Source: Phoronis australis (taxonomy: Eukaryota; Phoronida; Phoronidae). Taken from it: a stretch of 64,000 nt of DNA. Location: positions 1,218,554 to 1,282,553 of the forward strand of contig NMRA01000018.1 in NCBI GenBank assembly GCA_002633005.1, given 5' to 3'. The position numbers and the translations under genes were made by a program. Under the pieces are notes generated by a model. That model saw nothing but the letters and a program-made list of their open reading frames with translations. It had not been told where the DNA came from and did not search any database. This document shows positions 1 to 11,003 of this stretch, one piece after another; within the stretch, counting starts at the first letter, position 1, and every line of letters starts with the position of its first letter.

Positions 1-28
1 GTGTCGCTCTTGGATGTGCCAAGTATAC
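1..28 (-). CDS. Class C GPCR exon 4, truncated by the window edge
   Basis: An acceptor CATTTTAG lies just right of base 28. In the phase carried over from the previous exon the bases read GILGTSKSD, matching the GVIG-S-SS loop that follows the DTCS segment in class C receptors. Only nine codons are visible. Confidence 0.5.
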
Positions 29-3000
29 CTAAAATGACAAATCACGCAATAGTTCAGTCTGTGAAAAGCTGTCGTCTGACTATCGTGATCAGAAGGTTGC
101 CTATTTATACTATTTATGTAAAAATCTACAATCTGTAGTAATTTTTTAACAGGTGATTGCCAATAAAGGAAATTATTTCGAGGAAAAGGACAAGAATCAC
201 ACCGAGACTATTTCTGTGGCACTTAAGACAAAAATGACAAAGCAAGAAATGGCTCTATTAACGAGATACAAGCATGAAATTGTGGCGTGTCAAACAAGTA
301 AGAACATTCATGGACGTCAATGGGTGAGACAGTAAAATCTAACCAATTTCGGACAAAACGATTCCCATGATTTCCATATTTTAAAGTTTAAAAAATTCTA
401 ACACTGTTTTGAATGGCCAGTTTTTCAATTATTGTCCAATGGTAGCTTAGGTACTAGCAGAACTTGAAATTGAAAGTAATTCTTCTGTGTTACCCATCTG
501 CTCTAAAAAGAAAATATATAAAATTTCACCAATTTAGGTCACAGTATGTAGAGCAAGTGAAATTTTATTTTTTTCATAAAAATAAGTTCCACAAAATAAA
601 GGCTTCATCAACTTGTATACCAAAGCAAATATCTGACAATGTTTTGAGTAACTGTGGACATTTACAACAATCTTAGGAGCCCTTGAAACTAAAAAAGTCA
701 ACTTTGGCGTTTGTTTTTGTCAGAAATCAGTGACATTTTAGCATATATAAAAGTTCACTTGTTTGCCTTATTGTGTTCTAACTAGGTGAGATTTGATCGT
801 AAGCATGCATATACAAACCAAAAAATATTTGGTTCAAATTTGAAGAGCAGGCAGCCATATCATATCCAGTTTCTGGGAAGTCCTTCATAACACCAAACAC
901 TGCGGCTGCCTTGGAACTACAAGTGTCATGAACCTTCAACCCTGAAAAGAGAAGTAAACAGAAATTAGCTAATTAAACAGAAATTTTATCAAGCACATGA
1001 GATATTGTGGTTGAAGCTGCTACAAATTGACCTTGTATTACAAATTCAACTTTTGGTTCAGACCACTTACTGTTTAAATTGGTCCCAAAGTGTTCCTTAA
1101 TCAAACTGGTGATTCCTTCAGGGCTTTGTAAGAACATATAGTTCGTTAGAGCTTGAAACCTGGCTCTACAGCTTAGCTTGTCAGCGTGTCATTTTCAACT
1201 AAAATAAGTTTATTTCCCCTACCCCTATAATTGACCACAAATATTTGAGCAACTCAAAACTTTACACTTGAGATAAGACAAAAGAATTATTTTTTCAATT
1301 TCAGAAACTTATAATATTTTTGTAATAAAATAGTGCACACCCCTATATTGAAAGCTAATAACTTAATGACCAATCTCGCCATCTCAAAGGGTTAAAGGTA
1401 GGGGGTGACGCTTTAGTATATGATTTGAAGCCAATTCATAAATCGTGAATAATCCTCAGTAAAGGCAAAATTTCTCAGGCTGAAAAGTTTACTGTACATA
1501 TATATTCAAGTTTGGCCAATATTAATTAAGCTTTTTGAGCCAACTTTATTCAAGATACCACACTAAGCTCACATAACTTAGCTAACTAAATAACAGATGT
1601 TCGTACTTCGGAGCACTTGTGTGTACCACACACCATGTTGTAATGTCTGAACAGGTCATGCGATTTGTTAATTGTGACCATCAGGATATAATGCGGTAAG
1701 AAAACATTCAAACTAAACTGTGTGTGTTACTGACCGGCAATCTTATTCAATTAAGCTTGCACACCAATTGTTACCAAGAGGCAAGGTTTTGCAAGCTTGG
1801 AATTCGATGTTAAAAAAAGTTGGCAGGCCAAACAACTTGATTCACTTAGAAAGTTTTTTGAGAACCCCGAGTTATAGTTTACCGGCCCTGTCTTTACAAG
1901 CGAACTAAGTAATGGCAATAGGCAGCAAAGACATTCAAGCTTGGAGAAAACATTCAAATAGTGTGATGCAAGTTTGATCCAATTTAGCTTTAGTTAGTAC
2001 TCTGAAGTCCACACACCTATTTTCACTCCAGGGACATATCTGTCAGTGATGGGCTGCGTGTTATACACTCCTGTGTTCAGGTTGACTTTGGACAGAGCCC
2101 ATCGAAGAGCTTCAAATCCTTGCATGTGATCTGAAATGAAGACAAAATTATTAACATGACTGTGATAGCAAGGTGTGTCTTAAATGTTGATCAAGAAAGA
2201 ACATAGGAGGAAATCAGCAGCCAAATTAGATTTCCTAGAGCTCTAACCTATAATTGACCTATCGCCAGGATCTTGAGTGACAGCTTAACTGACCAATCTG
2301 AATGCAGCATTCTTGAAAGATCTTCGTTTCCAAGCCGCCATTTTACCAACAAACAACACGTTATTGGGTAAAACTAATTGCTTTTTTTTGTCGGGTGTCA
2401 CGTGACTTTTCGCAATTGGGCAGCAGCTTGCGATAGGTCAATTAAGACCTCTGTCCAAACACCCACCTCCCCCACCAACCTCCCGCACCCTGTTACCACC
2501 GTTACATGCTAACCCCCATTGTCATAATTTTCAAGACCCCCTAATTTGTGTAGGAGTTTTCCCATTAGTTCATAGACAAGCCAACTCGGACCCAGGTCTA
2601 CTAACACACTAATTTTCATTTTAATTCAACACTATGCATCTTTACCGCATGTAAAATGCCTCAATGTAACAATGCCAAGAATCAAGAATCTTTATTTAAC
2701 GTCGTTCGAAGAACAGTAGCCGGTTGGGCTATTTCTACAACATTAAATTGAATTAGCATGACACCGAGTCGTTTTACATAACGATGACACAATTTGATTT
2801 TAATCAATACTTTGACAAAATAAAACAGTTTTCACTCTTTTGAAAATTAATTTGGGTATGAGTTGACTTGCAAGGTACGGAGTTGACTTGGAGGGTACAA
2901 AGTAGGCTATCCGGTTTGCAGGACACGTTGTGGCTAAGTTCTAAACGAGATAATCCTGTACTGCCTGAGATACTAAAGCTGACCTTAGTAACAAAATCTA

Positions 3001-3725
3001 TTATTTATTTGGCCACTTGCCCAATGTTATGAAATGGGTCTCCGAAGAGGTGATGTCTGGGTTTGGAAACAGGTACCAGTGGCAGGCCGGGGTTTGGGGA
3101 TATTATTGAGAGCTCATTATAACATTGCCTGAAAGGCTGAAACCAGGTTTTACAAGTGAGTTAATAACCACGGTCTCCAAAAACAACGAACAGTCAAACC
3201 AAGAAACCACGCAGTACTCACTTCTTCAGTCATGAACAACTTCTATTTTGGTTGGAACCTCTATTTTTAGGAAGATCTTTAGAAGTCTGCAGCTGAGTAG
3301 GCTACTGAAGACAGGCCAAATCCAGATATAGACTGTGTGAGTGAGTGGATTTCACACTTTCATGGTTTTTGAATCATGATTCCACTTGTGACTAGTGATA
3401 AGCCGAGTTAGGCTGTTGCTTTGGTGGTTAGGGTCGCCCAAGCAATTCTGCCAAGTCGTGGCCATTCACGTTTAAAATTGCATGGGCTCTCAAGCACTTG
3501 TTGACAAGGCTGGACACGTAGAACTACAATGCTTTTACCTGTGGAGACTGGGCCACATTTTTTGGCACCTGTGGCGAGTTCATGGAACGCCACATGACTG
3601 CTGAGAAAGGCAGTAGCACCAGTTTGATCCACCCAGTGGTCGCGAGAACACGTTTTCTTGGACAAATCTGAAGCACCGCCAGCTGCTCGTAGGACTGTCA
3701 AGACGCACAATAGACGGCGCCACAT
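1..3725 (-). CDS. Class C GPCR (metabotropic glutamate receptor-like), 5' part, four exons
   Basis: Gene model spanning exons 3539-3725, 2017-2130, 819-941 and 1-28, all on the minus strand; the gene continues beyond the left edge. Exons join with consistent phase (1, 1, 1) and each intron has GT-AG ends. The spliced product starts with a hydrophobic signal peptide (MWRRLLCVLTVLRAAGG), then KKCGPVST-DHMQGFEAL, VPGVKI-GLKVHDTCSSKAA and IFF-GILGTSKSD. These line up with the class C landmarks: a Cys-Gly before the helix that reads RLEAM-FALD in mGluRs, the PGVKLG strand, the DTCS motif, and the GVIG-SSS loop of the Venus-flytrap (ANF-receptor) lobe 1. The family binds glutamate or other small ligands outside the plasma membrane. 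The ligand, the cysteine-rich linker and the seven-helix part are outside the window, so the subtype is open (mGluR-like, CaSR-like or orphan). Confidence 0.75.
819..941 (-). CDS. Class C GPCR exon 3
   Basis: The acceptor CTCTTTTCAG precedes 941. It encodes GLKVHDTCSSKAAAVFGVM, the conserved disulfide-bearing DTCS region, and ends at a TTTTTTG|GTTTGT donor (phase 1). The donor is weaker than the others. If it is not used, the frame stops 11 codons later, so the phase match to the exon at 1-28 is what supports it. Confidence 0.65.
2017..2130 (-). CDS. Class C GPCR exon 2 (ligand-domain lobe 1)
   Basis: The acceptor TTCATTTCAG precedes 2130 and the donor ATAG|GTGTGTGG follows 2017. It encodes 37 full codons with split codons at both ends, including GFEALRWALSKVN and DRYVPGVKI. 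This matches the first helix and following strand of the Venus-flytrap domain of family C receptors. Confidence 0.75.
3539..3725 (-). CDS. Class C GPCR exon 1 (signal peptide)
   Basis: The ATG is at 3725-3723 (minus). 62 codons plus one base precede a CCACAG|GTAAAA donor at 3538-3537. Residues 2-17 form a basic-then-hydrophobic signal peptide ending AAGGA; two cysteines follow, in SKKTCS and KKCGP. The open frame continues to 3408 past the donor, but that part is intron: the phase-1 donor joins cleanly to the next exon. Confidence 0.7.
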
Positions 3726-5814
3726 ACTGAAACGAAGACGATGGGTGTGAGAGCGTTGACGGTCTTTTTCGTCAGGAGTGACTAATAATAAAGCAGGTTA
3801 ACCATTTGTCTCATCGATACCCTTTACACTATTTTAACGTCTAGAACCGATTTTCAACAAAAATAAATAACATTTGACTAAGAAATACACTATCCAGCAG
3901 GGAAAATCTCATCTTACATACACTCATTTCTTATTTCGGTCAGTTCGGCAGGCTCGCCGCGTGTTTGTATTGACAGTGAGTTAAAATTGTCGGAAAGTGA
4001 ACTGCTACAGACACCCCACACCGACACGACTTTGGGCACACGTGTCCTCGTTTAACCGGTATGAAGTTTTAGTGATGCGTCAGTAGTCATGGCTCAATGC
4101 CGACAGAATAGTGACCTGCCTCAGGCAGTTTAAAAAATGACCTGCCTAATACTGCACTGTAACTCCAAAATACAAACCAAATATATAGTCTCCCACGCAC
4201 ATTCTACAGTCAATGATCTACACTCCCGCACTGCTTGATTATTTACTGTTTAGATGGCACTTTAAACATGAGTTCTCCATTGCATAGTGCCGAACCTTTT
4301 CATGATCCTGCATAATTTAAAATTTTAAAAACTAAAAGCGGCCATTGAACCAGTCTTTCATCACATAACAGTTTTGATTGGGGACACTTATTACGGTAAG
4401 TGAAATTGGTTTCAATTTGTTCCTTAGCCAACTTAGAGGCGATTTCAGGCCCTGGCGAAAAAATGATGGTTGGCGTATAAAACGCCGGTTCAGTATCAGT
4501 TTGAGACACTGGGGGTTTTCAATGCATAAGGAGTTGTCTTGCCTCGCCGGACGAACTTCATTTTATGAGCGGCGCGTGGTCTCAAGGCTATATAACAAAC
4601 TATCAGTTATTTACAAACACAAAAATTACTTTAGTAAGGCCAAGTGTCACACAATTTTACAACGGGGTAAGGCGTAACTGAAAGAGTCCCCTCCGAGTCC
4701 GCGCCTTCTTGGTTGGGCGGTGTAGTGCGAGTATAGCAGTTGAGGGTTTACAAGATTCGTTGAGCATTAAGTGATCAGTGCCAGCCCGAGGAAGCAAACA
4801 GGGGTCATACGGTATGGGTTAAATCAATGTCGGAGATCAATATGGGTACCATCGCTCCATTCAAGTCTGTTATTGTGGGTTACTCAGTCGATTTACTGAT
4901 GACTGGTACAATGTAATTACTACTACTGGAATTTTATTCAGAACACCTTAACATGTTAAACATCAGGGTGGTATCTTGGGATAACGGGCCACATACACCG
5001 TACTGGGAGTGGTAATGCTGCTTTGATGTATAGTTATTGCCGTGAGTCATGAGTAGTCACTATAACACCGTTCACCAGCCCCACCTCTGAGTCCACTTAG
5101 TCCCAGCTCGGTAACCAATATCGCTGAATCGACGAATGGAAGAATTTAACACTAAGTTAGTATATGCAACTTAATCCAGCAAGACAGTCGTCCTCCAGTA
5201 ATTGAATTATAAAATATACAATTCCTCATCTACTTGACAGACGTACTGATCGAATCGCCAACCCGTACCTGTGAATGTAGTCGCAGACTAGATTAAGTTT
5301 TATCAACCCAAACCACCACATGTTATACAAATCGCCAAAGGATTTCATCAACTATACAATACCGCCTAAAGTGCCCATTTCATTGCAATCGCGGATTATC
5401 ATTTTTACGTACCGTGCTGGTAGACTTACCTGGTAGTTGGGTGCTCGGGGTCCCGCGTTTGGCTTTAGTGTAACCAATACAGGCCTCACCTAAATGCTTA
5501 AATCGTAAAAGTAAACCCAACCCGGGTGATGCCGGAGACAGGTAGTTCCAATTCGAGGCAAGGTTAACCCAAACAAGTTAATTTATTGTACTGCAGGTAT
5601 CCTCAGAACAAGAACAATAGACCTCTTTTTATAGAACGTGAAAACCAGTCAGACCAGTTTCCCAACCTGTCTATTCACAGGTAACTTGCTTTGTACCGCC
5701 ATCTGTTAACGGCAAGCAGTACTAATAGCGTCCGTGTCGGGAAGGCCGGGGTCAGATCGGAAGTCATGATCCGGTGGTAGCAATGAATTTCATGGGTTGT
5801 ACTTTATCATATGG
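3726..5814. other. Intergenic; upstream flank of the receptor gene
   Basis: No exon with splice-site support was found. It must hold the receptor promoter, but I see no convincing core element. At about 4365-4580 there is a decayed half-copy of the TTAA fold-back family (a run resembling GGTTTCAATTTGTTCCTTAG). A similar half-copy lies in the receptor intron at about 1036-1190. Confidence 0.4.
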
Positions 5815-5890
5815 TGATCAGTGCAATGGACCCACATGCGCGGCCTGCGCACGTCTGGTAGAACGTGCACCAGACCGCCTGCAATTATTT
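5815..5890 (+). repeat. Dispersed repeat, GATCAGTGCAATGG core copy
   Basis: It shares GATCAGTGCAATGG, GGCCTGCGCACGT and CAGACCGCCTGCAATTA with 54188-54272 (opposite strand) and, more diverged, with 50440-50530. In the 54-kb copy the core lies downstream of a tRNA-like head, so this may be the body of a tRNA-derived SINE that has lost its head here. Confidence 0.55.
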
Positions 5891-5896
5891 TTTGAT

Positions 5897-6235
5897 ATCA
5901 TTATCATATAAATCATGTAGATTGAATTGTTTCCAAATTTCTTGTTGTGAAGAATAGAGTAATTGATATTCAACATTAAATTATAAAGTTAATCTTTTTT
6001 GGCTAAATAAATAAATTTACCATGTGCATTATAGTACTTTATAGAAGTTCATGCATGATCGCCATGGTTATTAAAGAGTCAGTTTCAGCAATAGTAGGAT
6101 ATAACGTGCCCGTATTTTGAGAACCAGTTTCACGCCCGTTATTCAGAGGAGAAAACTGGTTCTCAAAATTACTCTATTCTTCACAACTAGAAATTTGGAA
6201 ACAATTCGATCTACATGATTTATATGATAATAATA
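5897..6235. repeat. Fold-back repeat with ~70-bp inverted arms
   Basis: The arm at 5897-5966 (ATCATATAAATCATGTAGAT onward, through TGAAGAATAGAGTAATT) is repeated in inverted orientation at about 6166-6235 with few mismatches. Just inside the right arm is a second, shorter hairpin: ATTTTGAGAACCAGTTT near 6114 and its complement near 6155. It looks like a small palindromic MITE; no clear target-site duplication is seen. Confidence 0.6.
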
Positions 6236-8100
6236 TATACACGCATTTCGTCAGTAAAATGGGCAACGTTCTGAATAGGTAATCCTCAATGCAAATGCCC
6301 TCCAAAATTATATAAAACAAGCCGACGAAGGCGTGGCCTTGACTTTTTAAAACCAATTTGAGGTGGTACTGCAGTAACACTGACTATTTTATAAAATCTA
6401 TTGGTCTATTTACACCAACCCCTGGACTATTTACATTGGTACGATGTTTCGGTCGAACATTTCTCCCACCATCTTCAGGTAATACAACATTCTTACAACG
6501 CATGCGCAACCCTGGTCACACGTACAGTATCAGTAGAACAGGAGATGTGACAAAGTAACGAACAATGTCCTAAAATATAAAGAAACCTTTTTAAAAAATG
6601 ATGTAATGAAACGAAATGACACAAACTGAATGAAGGGTATTTGACACCAACTGGGTACATGACGCTGAGGCAATTTCTGAGCTGCCATCGGTATTGTTGG
6701 GAAGTACTGAAAGGAACAACTTTATTTATTTGATAAATAATACCTTTAATGACCCTCTGACTCTAAAATGAAGTCATTTCAAGTCTTACAAAACACAAAC
6801 CCGAGAAAGACCCACACCGTCAAAAACGTTAGCCGGGTATTTATTGACCTCATTATGCGCCTATACATGTGCTGTACTATTCCCATCTGTCCGTCCGTCC
6901 GTCCGTCTGTCCGTATGTCTTCCCGTCCGTCGTCTAGAGTCTGGCGAACGGAAAGCTGCTGTATCCGTCTCCAAAAGGGTGTTCGTGAAATTTTCTAGAC
7001 AGGCATGGATGGAACTGGCACGAGCGAATTTTTGGACAGATTCGAATACTGCAATGCCCTGTTGTTCCAGTTATAGTTTTAGGTTTGCGTCTGTATTTTT
7101 GGAGTTCCTTTAGTTGGCGAATTTTCAAGAAATTTGGTAGATAAGTCCCTGTTCTTCACTGTTTTCGTACGGATTCGGTGTATTGTACGACACCTAGTGG
7201 TTATTTATTATACCATGCTTTGGATTTTTTGTACCTTCGTTTCGATGGATAACATGAAAAAAAGTTTAATTATACTTTTTATTCCTAAATATTTTGAAAT
7301 GTCTCAGTAACTGTGTTATGCACAGATTTTCTAAAACAAGTTAATTAAGATTTTTAAATCCAAGAAGACAATTTTCCAGGAATGTAAACCTGTGTTTCTG
7401 TACGGAAACTCCCTTCAGACGAGAAATAATGGACTCATCGCCTCATTATATTACACTCTGTTGCTCTCTTACTTCCATTTTTTGATCCCAGCTATTGAAG
7501 AGGGATCTTTGATATCCATGGCTACCCTTTCCTGTTTTTCGTATTTATATCCTTTTCCTTAAAGGGTCACTCACGGAGGGGATGCTAATAATGGAATCGA
7601 TTGCCTGTCTATTCCTATTTTTGCGAAATCGTTCAACAGCTGATATGGTGGTGTACTACTTAAGTATGATAAATGCAGAGGACAGTCCTACGATAATGTT
7701 GTAAACATGTTCAGAAAATATCGAGGTATGCAATAGGCAATTCTTGAGAAGAAATGCTTTGTCCGTGTCCGGACATTCGCTGCTGCTTAGATGTAACCAG
7801 TTTCTTTGGTACCTTACAAGAGATTCACAACTACTCGTCATCTACGAAAAGGTGGGCTGTGTTGCTGTCGTGCTAAAGTATCCAAGTGCCTTTCAGATAC
7901 TCGATGGGAAGGCCATGCTTCAGCGTTGTAGGCAATAAATGAAAACTTTGAATCTATAGCCGAAGCACTAAATCACCTTCACCACGACAGGAATAAGAAT
8001 GGCGATACAAGATGTCACTGAGGCAGGTAACATTCTTGATAAAATGGAGCATTTGGGAGTTTGTCCTCATGTTGCAGTTCCGGAGTCGTCTGCTGAATGA
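6236..8100. other. Intergenic, no gene seen
   Basis: It contains a short GTCC tetranucleotide run (about 6888-6925) and otherwise unique AT-rich DNA. Open frames here are short, overlap one another on both strands and lack splice or family support. Confidence 0.4.
6888..6925. repeat. GTCC/GTCT microsatellite
   Basis: Consecutive CCGT/CTGT tetranucleotide units with a few substitutions. Confidence 0.7.
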
Positions 8101-8104
8101 ATTT

Positions 8105-8275
8105 CACAGAACCAGTACATGCACGCACCCAAGGGGGGTCTCGGGGTGCTCGAAGGACCCCACCCCCCATTTGGCGAAGTGGGCAAAAAAGTCCGCCTCA
8201 GAGAAACAAAAACTCCGAAAAAAGTAGAAAACATACAAAAGTCTACTAAAAAGGCAGGAACTACCAAAATTTGGC
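8105..8275 (-). repeat. Dispersed repeat, copy A (partner at 35535-35680)
   Basis: The reverse complement matches 35535-35680 along its length: TTTGGTAGTT-CTGCCTTTTT, the TTTTCTACTTTTT-CG block, GAGGCGGA-TTTTTTGCCCAC, AAATGGGGGG and the end CCTTGGGTGCG-GCATG. The fragment at 8325-8365 also resembles the other copy's end. The family is unidentified. Confidence 0.65.
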
Positions 8276-8379
8276 GAATGCACACTTCTATGCTGTGAAT
8301 CTCAGTAAAAGGTTCACATTCTCAAAAATTCGAGCCCTCCATTTTTTAAGCTGGGTGCGCGCATGCAGTAAGGCCCTAC

Positions 8380-10147
8380 AAGACCAACTGGTCGCCATGA
8401 ACACGTGTGTAAAATTGTATGCATCATTTGTTGAGTTTGTTAGAAATACTAGAAACTAGTTTTAATGAGGTTTGAATTGCCTCATTTGCAGTGAAACGAA
8501 GAAGGACACGGAAAAGCAGCCTAGTGACGGATGCAGAACTTATTTCGAGGGACAGTTTTCCAGTTTAGTCTTCTCTACCTACAATGAACACTCTGGAACA
8601 GAATTTGAGTATTCGAGCAACTGTATATATTGACATATCCTGCAAGTTTTTTGGTTTGGGGTCGGCTTGAGCCATTGCCGATGAGCTCAGTTACATCAAT
8701 CAGGTGAACTATTGAAGAAGGAATATCCAGTCGACGTTGACAACCTTATTGGTGATCTGCATTTCCATACTTACATGAAGCAGAATAACAGTGACTGCAC
8801 TGGCCAAAAAGATTTCAAGGACCTGTATCAATTTGCAATATCGAATAACGTCGGCTTTTCCAAACGTGGAATCTGTGTTGAGAATGTTTCTGAGTCACAT
8901 GGTCACCAATTGCTTGGAGAAAGGTCCTTTTCACTAATTAAGGTTATGCAGGGGCATTTAACAAAATGTCTAGGAAGGATTAATTTTAGCTCGGCAAAAG
9001 TATATTTTTTTTCTGAAAGTAGAAAAGCTTTGGAATTTTGATTTTTGACTTTTTATCAATCTGTTATTAATTGGGTTATGTGACCATGTCTTTTTAGTAA
9101 AATTTAGCAGAAAAAAGGTACATTGATAGCAAAACAATGGTATCAATCACACAATCAAATTTTATTTGATAAAAATGTTCAAGGTGAGATACCACAAAAG
9201 CAGGTACAGTTTTCTAAATTTCGTTTCATCAACTTGAATGATTTTTCATGAAAATCGTAAAAGTATTACTGTTTGATAGCTCCTCATACAAAATATGAAT
9301 CTAATCAGCCGTTTCTGAGATATGATGCTCCAAAATTTCCCAAATTTTCCCAAAGGAATATAAAGTGTACTGAGATCAACGATGCCGCAAGGAACCAACG
9401 ATCTCGAGTAAAGAACGCGGGCACGTGTCACACTAAGCCACACTGCCTCCTAAGTGTTGACATTAGGTTTCATTTTCACTCTCGGAAACAGACGAAACTA
9501 TAAACAGAAGTTTCCGTGCTCCAGCTGCTCCGAGATGCTGCTGTGTACCTCCGGATTTCCCAGCTCACTGTAGGGGAATTTGTCAGTACATCTTTTGGTA
9601 CTCTAATAAAGTGATATTGAAGCATCGGTACCCAAGTTTACGGTGGCTGCCTCTATGGGTTTGCTCCCCCAACTAGCAAAGTCCGCACGCCTAAGGCGAG
9701 AGAAGAGCGAAATCGGCGACGAACAAGAGAGGGAGCTGAAGTGGTGATGATAGGAAAGAATGTGATAATGGGTCCATTGCAACAATTTGACGAATGAGAA
9801 TTAGTTTCTACTCTCCCCAATATTTTTTATCTTCCTACGCCCTTCTAAAGCGACCAAAATGGTTTAACTGTTAACTGTAGACGGGGGTGGAGGGGTACCG
9901 GTGGAGGTAAAACGAGTGTCTACTGTTAACGGAGGGGAGTAAAACTGGGGTATATCTCCGGGCAAAACTAGCAAAAGTCGACCCCCCTCCCCGACCCTAT
10001 TAAAGCAAACTTTCCAATGGGGAGCCGCTGAAATATCTTAAGTTATATTTTTATGTGTAACTAACACTGAATTGAATTGTCATTTTTAAATGATTTGTGT
10101 CGCCTTCGTTATGCAATGAACACTTCAAGGCAATAGTTTTGACCACA
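8380..10147. other. Intergenic with one SINE-like fragment
   Basis: No gene was recognised. A 109-codon open frame at 8712-9041 (plus) starts at an ATG but resembles nothing I know and has no flanking splice support. The tRNA-like fragment at 9370-9450 is listed separately. Confidence 0.35.
9370..9450 (-). mobile_element. tRNA-derived SINE head, decayed
   Basis: Read on the minus strand it has an A-box-like GTGGCTTAGTGTGACACGTG and then TTTACTCGAGATCGTTGGTTCC, matching the tRNA-like head at 54330-54425. The B box is damaged (GGTTCCTTG instead of GGTTCGANTC), so this is a relic and not a tRNA gene. Confidence 0.5.
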
Positions 10148-10152
10148 GTTCG

Positions 10153-10452
10153 CAGTGGCGGATTTAGAAGGGGGCCACGCCCCCCCCCCCCNNNNNNNNN
10201 NNNNNNNNNNNNNNNNNNNNNNNNNNNNNNNNNNNNNNNNNNNNNNNNNNNNNNNNNNNNNNNNNNNNNNNNNNNNNNNNNNNNNNNNNNNNNNNNNNNN
10301 NNNNNNNNNNNNNNNNNNNNNNNNNNNNNNNNCCCCCCTAAAATTCTGCCAGATTCCATTTGGCAGTTCGGGGGTCCGAATGTCTGACGGGCAAAATCCT
10401 GGCTAATACTCTGCCCTGGCCCTCCTGACTCAAGATCCTGGATCCACCCCTG
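10153..10452. mobile_element. hAT-like MITE with CAGTGGCGG / CCACCCCTG ends, containing an assembly gap
   Basis: The left end CAGTGGCGGATTTAG and right end CTGGATCCACCCCTG are imperfect inverted repeats, flanked by GTTCG on both sides (10148-10152 and 10453-10457), a candidate 5-bp target-site duplication. The 141 Ns (10192-10332) begin and end in poly-C runs, so the gap was probably caused by the G/C homopolymer inside the element. The CAGNGG terminus is typical of hAT elements, but there is no transposase here. Confidence 0.6.
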
Positions 10453-10459
10453 GTTCGTG

Positions 10460-10999
10460 TGAGTGAATGTGCGAAAATATTTCTACAATGATGGTCTTTT
10501 TTTCTTACAAATTTTGACGAGTGTCATAACAGAGTGGTTTTGTGGATGTTAAAACTTTTAAATAAATGTGCATTGAATGGACAAAATCATTTCTTTTTTT
10601 AAAACCGAATGGGGGTTATTTGAAGTACCTGAATAATAACTGCATAAAGCGGCGAGTAGTTTGCCGTGAACAAATTATCAACTTCTCTGCTCTTCCCTCG
10701 CCACAAGGCCTTGATGTCTTGCTGTAAGACTGGCGCCGAGCGATGAGATCTGCTCAATTACACACAATTGACTTCACGAACTTGATAACAAAACGTTAAT
10801 TGTCAATGAACTGACAAATTTACAAGTTGGATAGTGACTTGTGTGTCGATTTTAAATCTCTGCAGCTTCGCAAGAAGCCAAATTTTTGATAAGTTAACGG
10901 GTAATTGAGCGTGTGGTTTTGTGCAGTAATTAATCCCTGTATAGAAAAAAACACAATGGTCGCCGCTTGGGTGCATAGTGCCCGAGAGTTAGTTTGTGT
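10460..10999. other. Intergenic, nothing recognised
   Basis: AT-rich sequence between two transposons; no open frame or repeat I can support. Confidence 0.35.
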
Positions 11000-11003
11000 T
11001 TAA

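Noticed and set aside
8712-9041. 109-codon plus-strand frame with ATG
   Set aside because: No recognisable motif or splice support in a repeat-bearing intergenic region.
10051-10406. Open frames across 10192-10332
   Set aside because: They run through Ns and poly-C inside a MITE.
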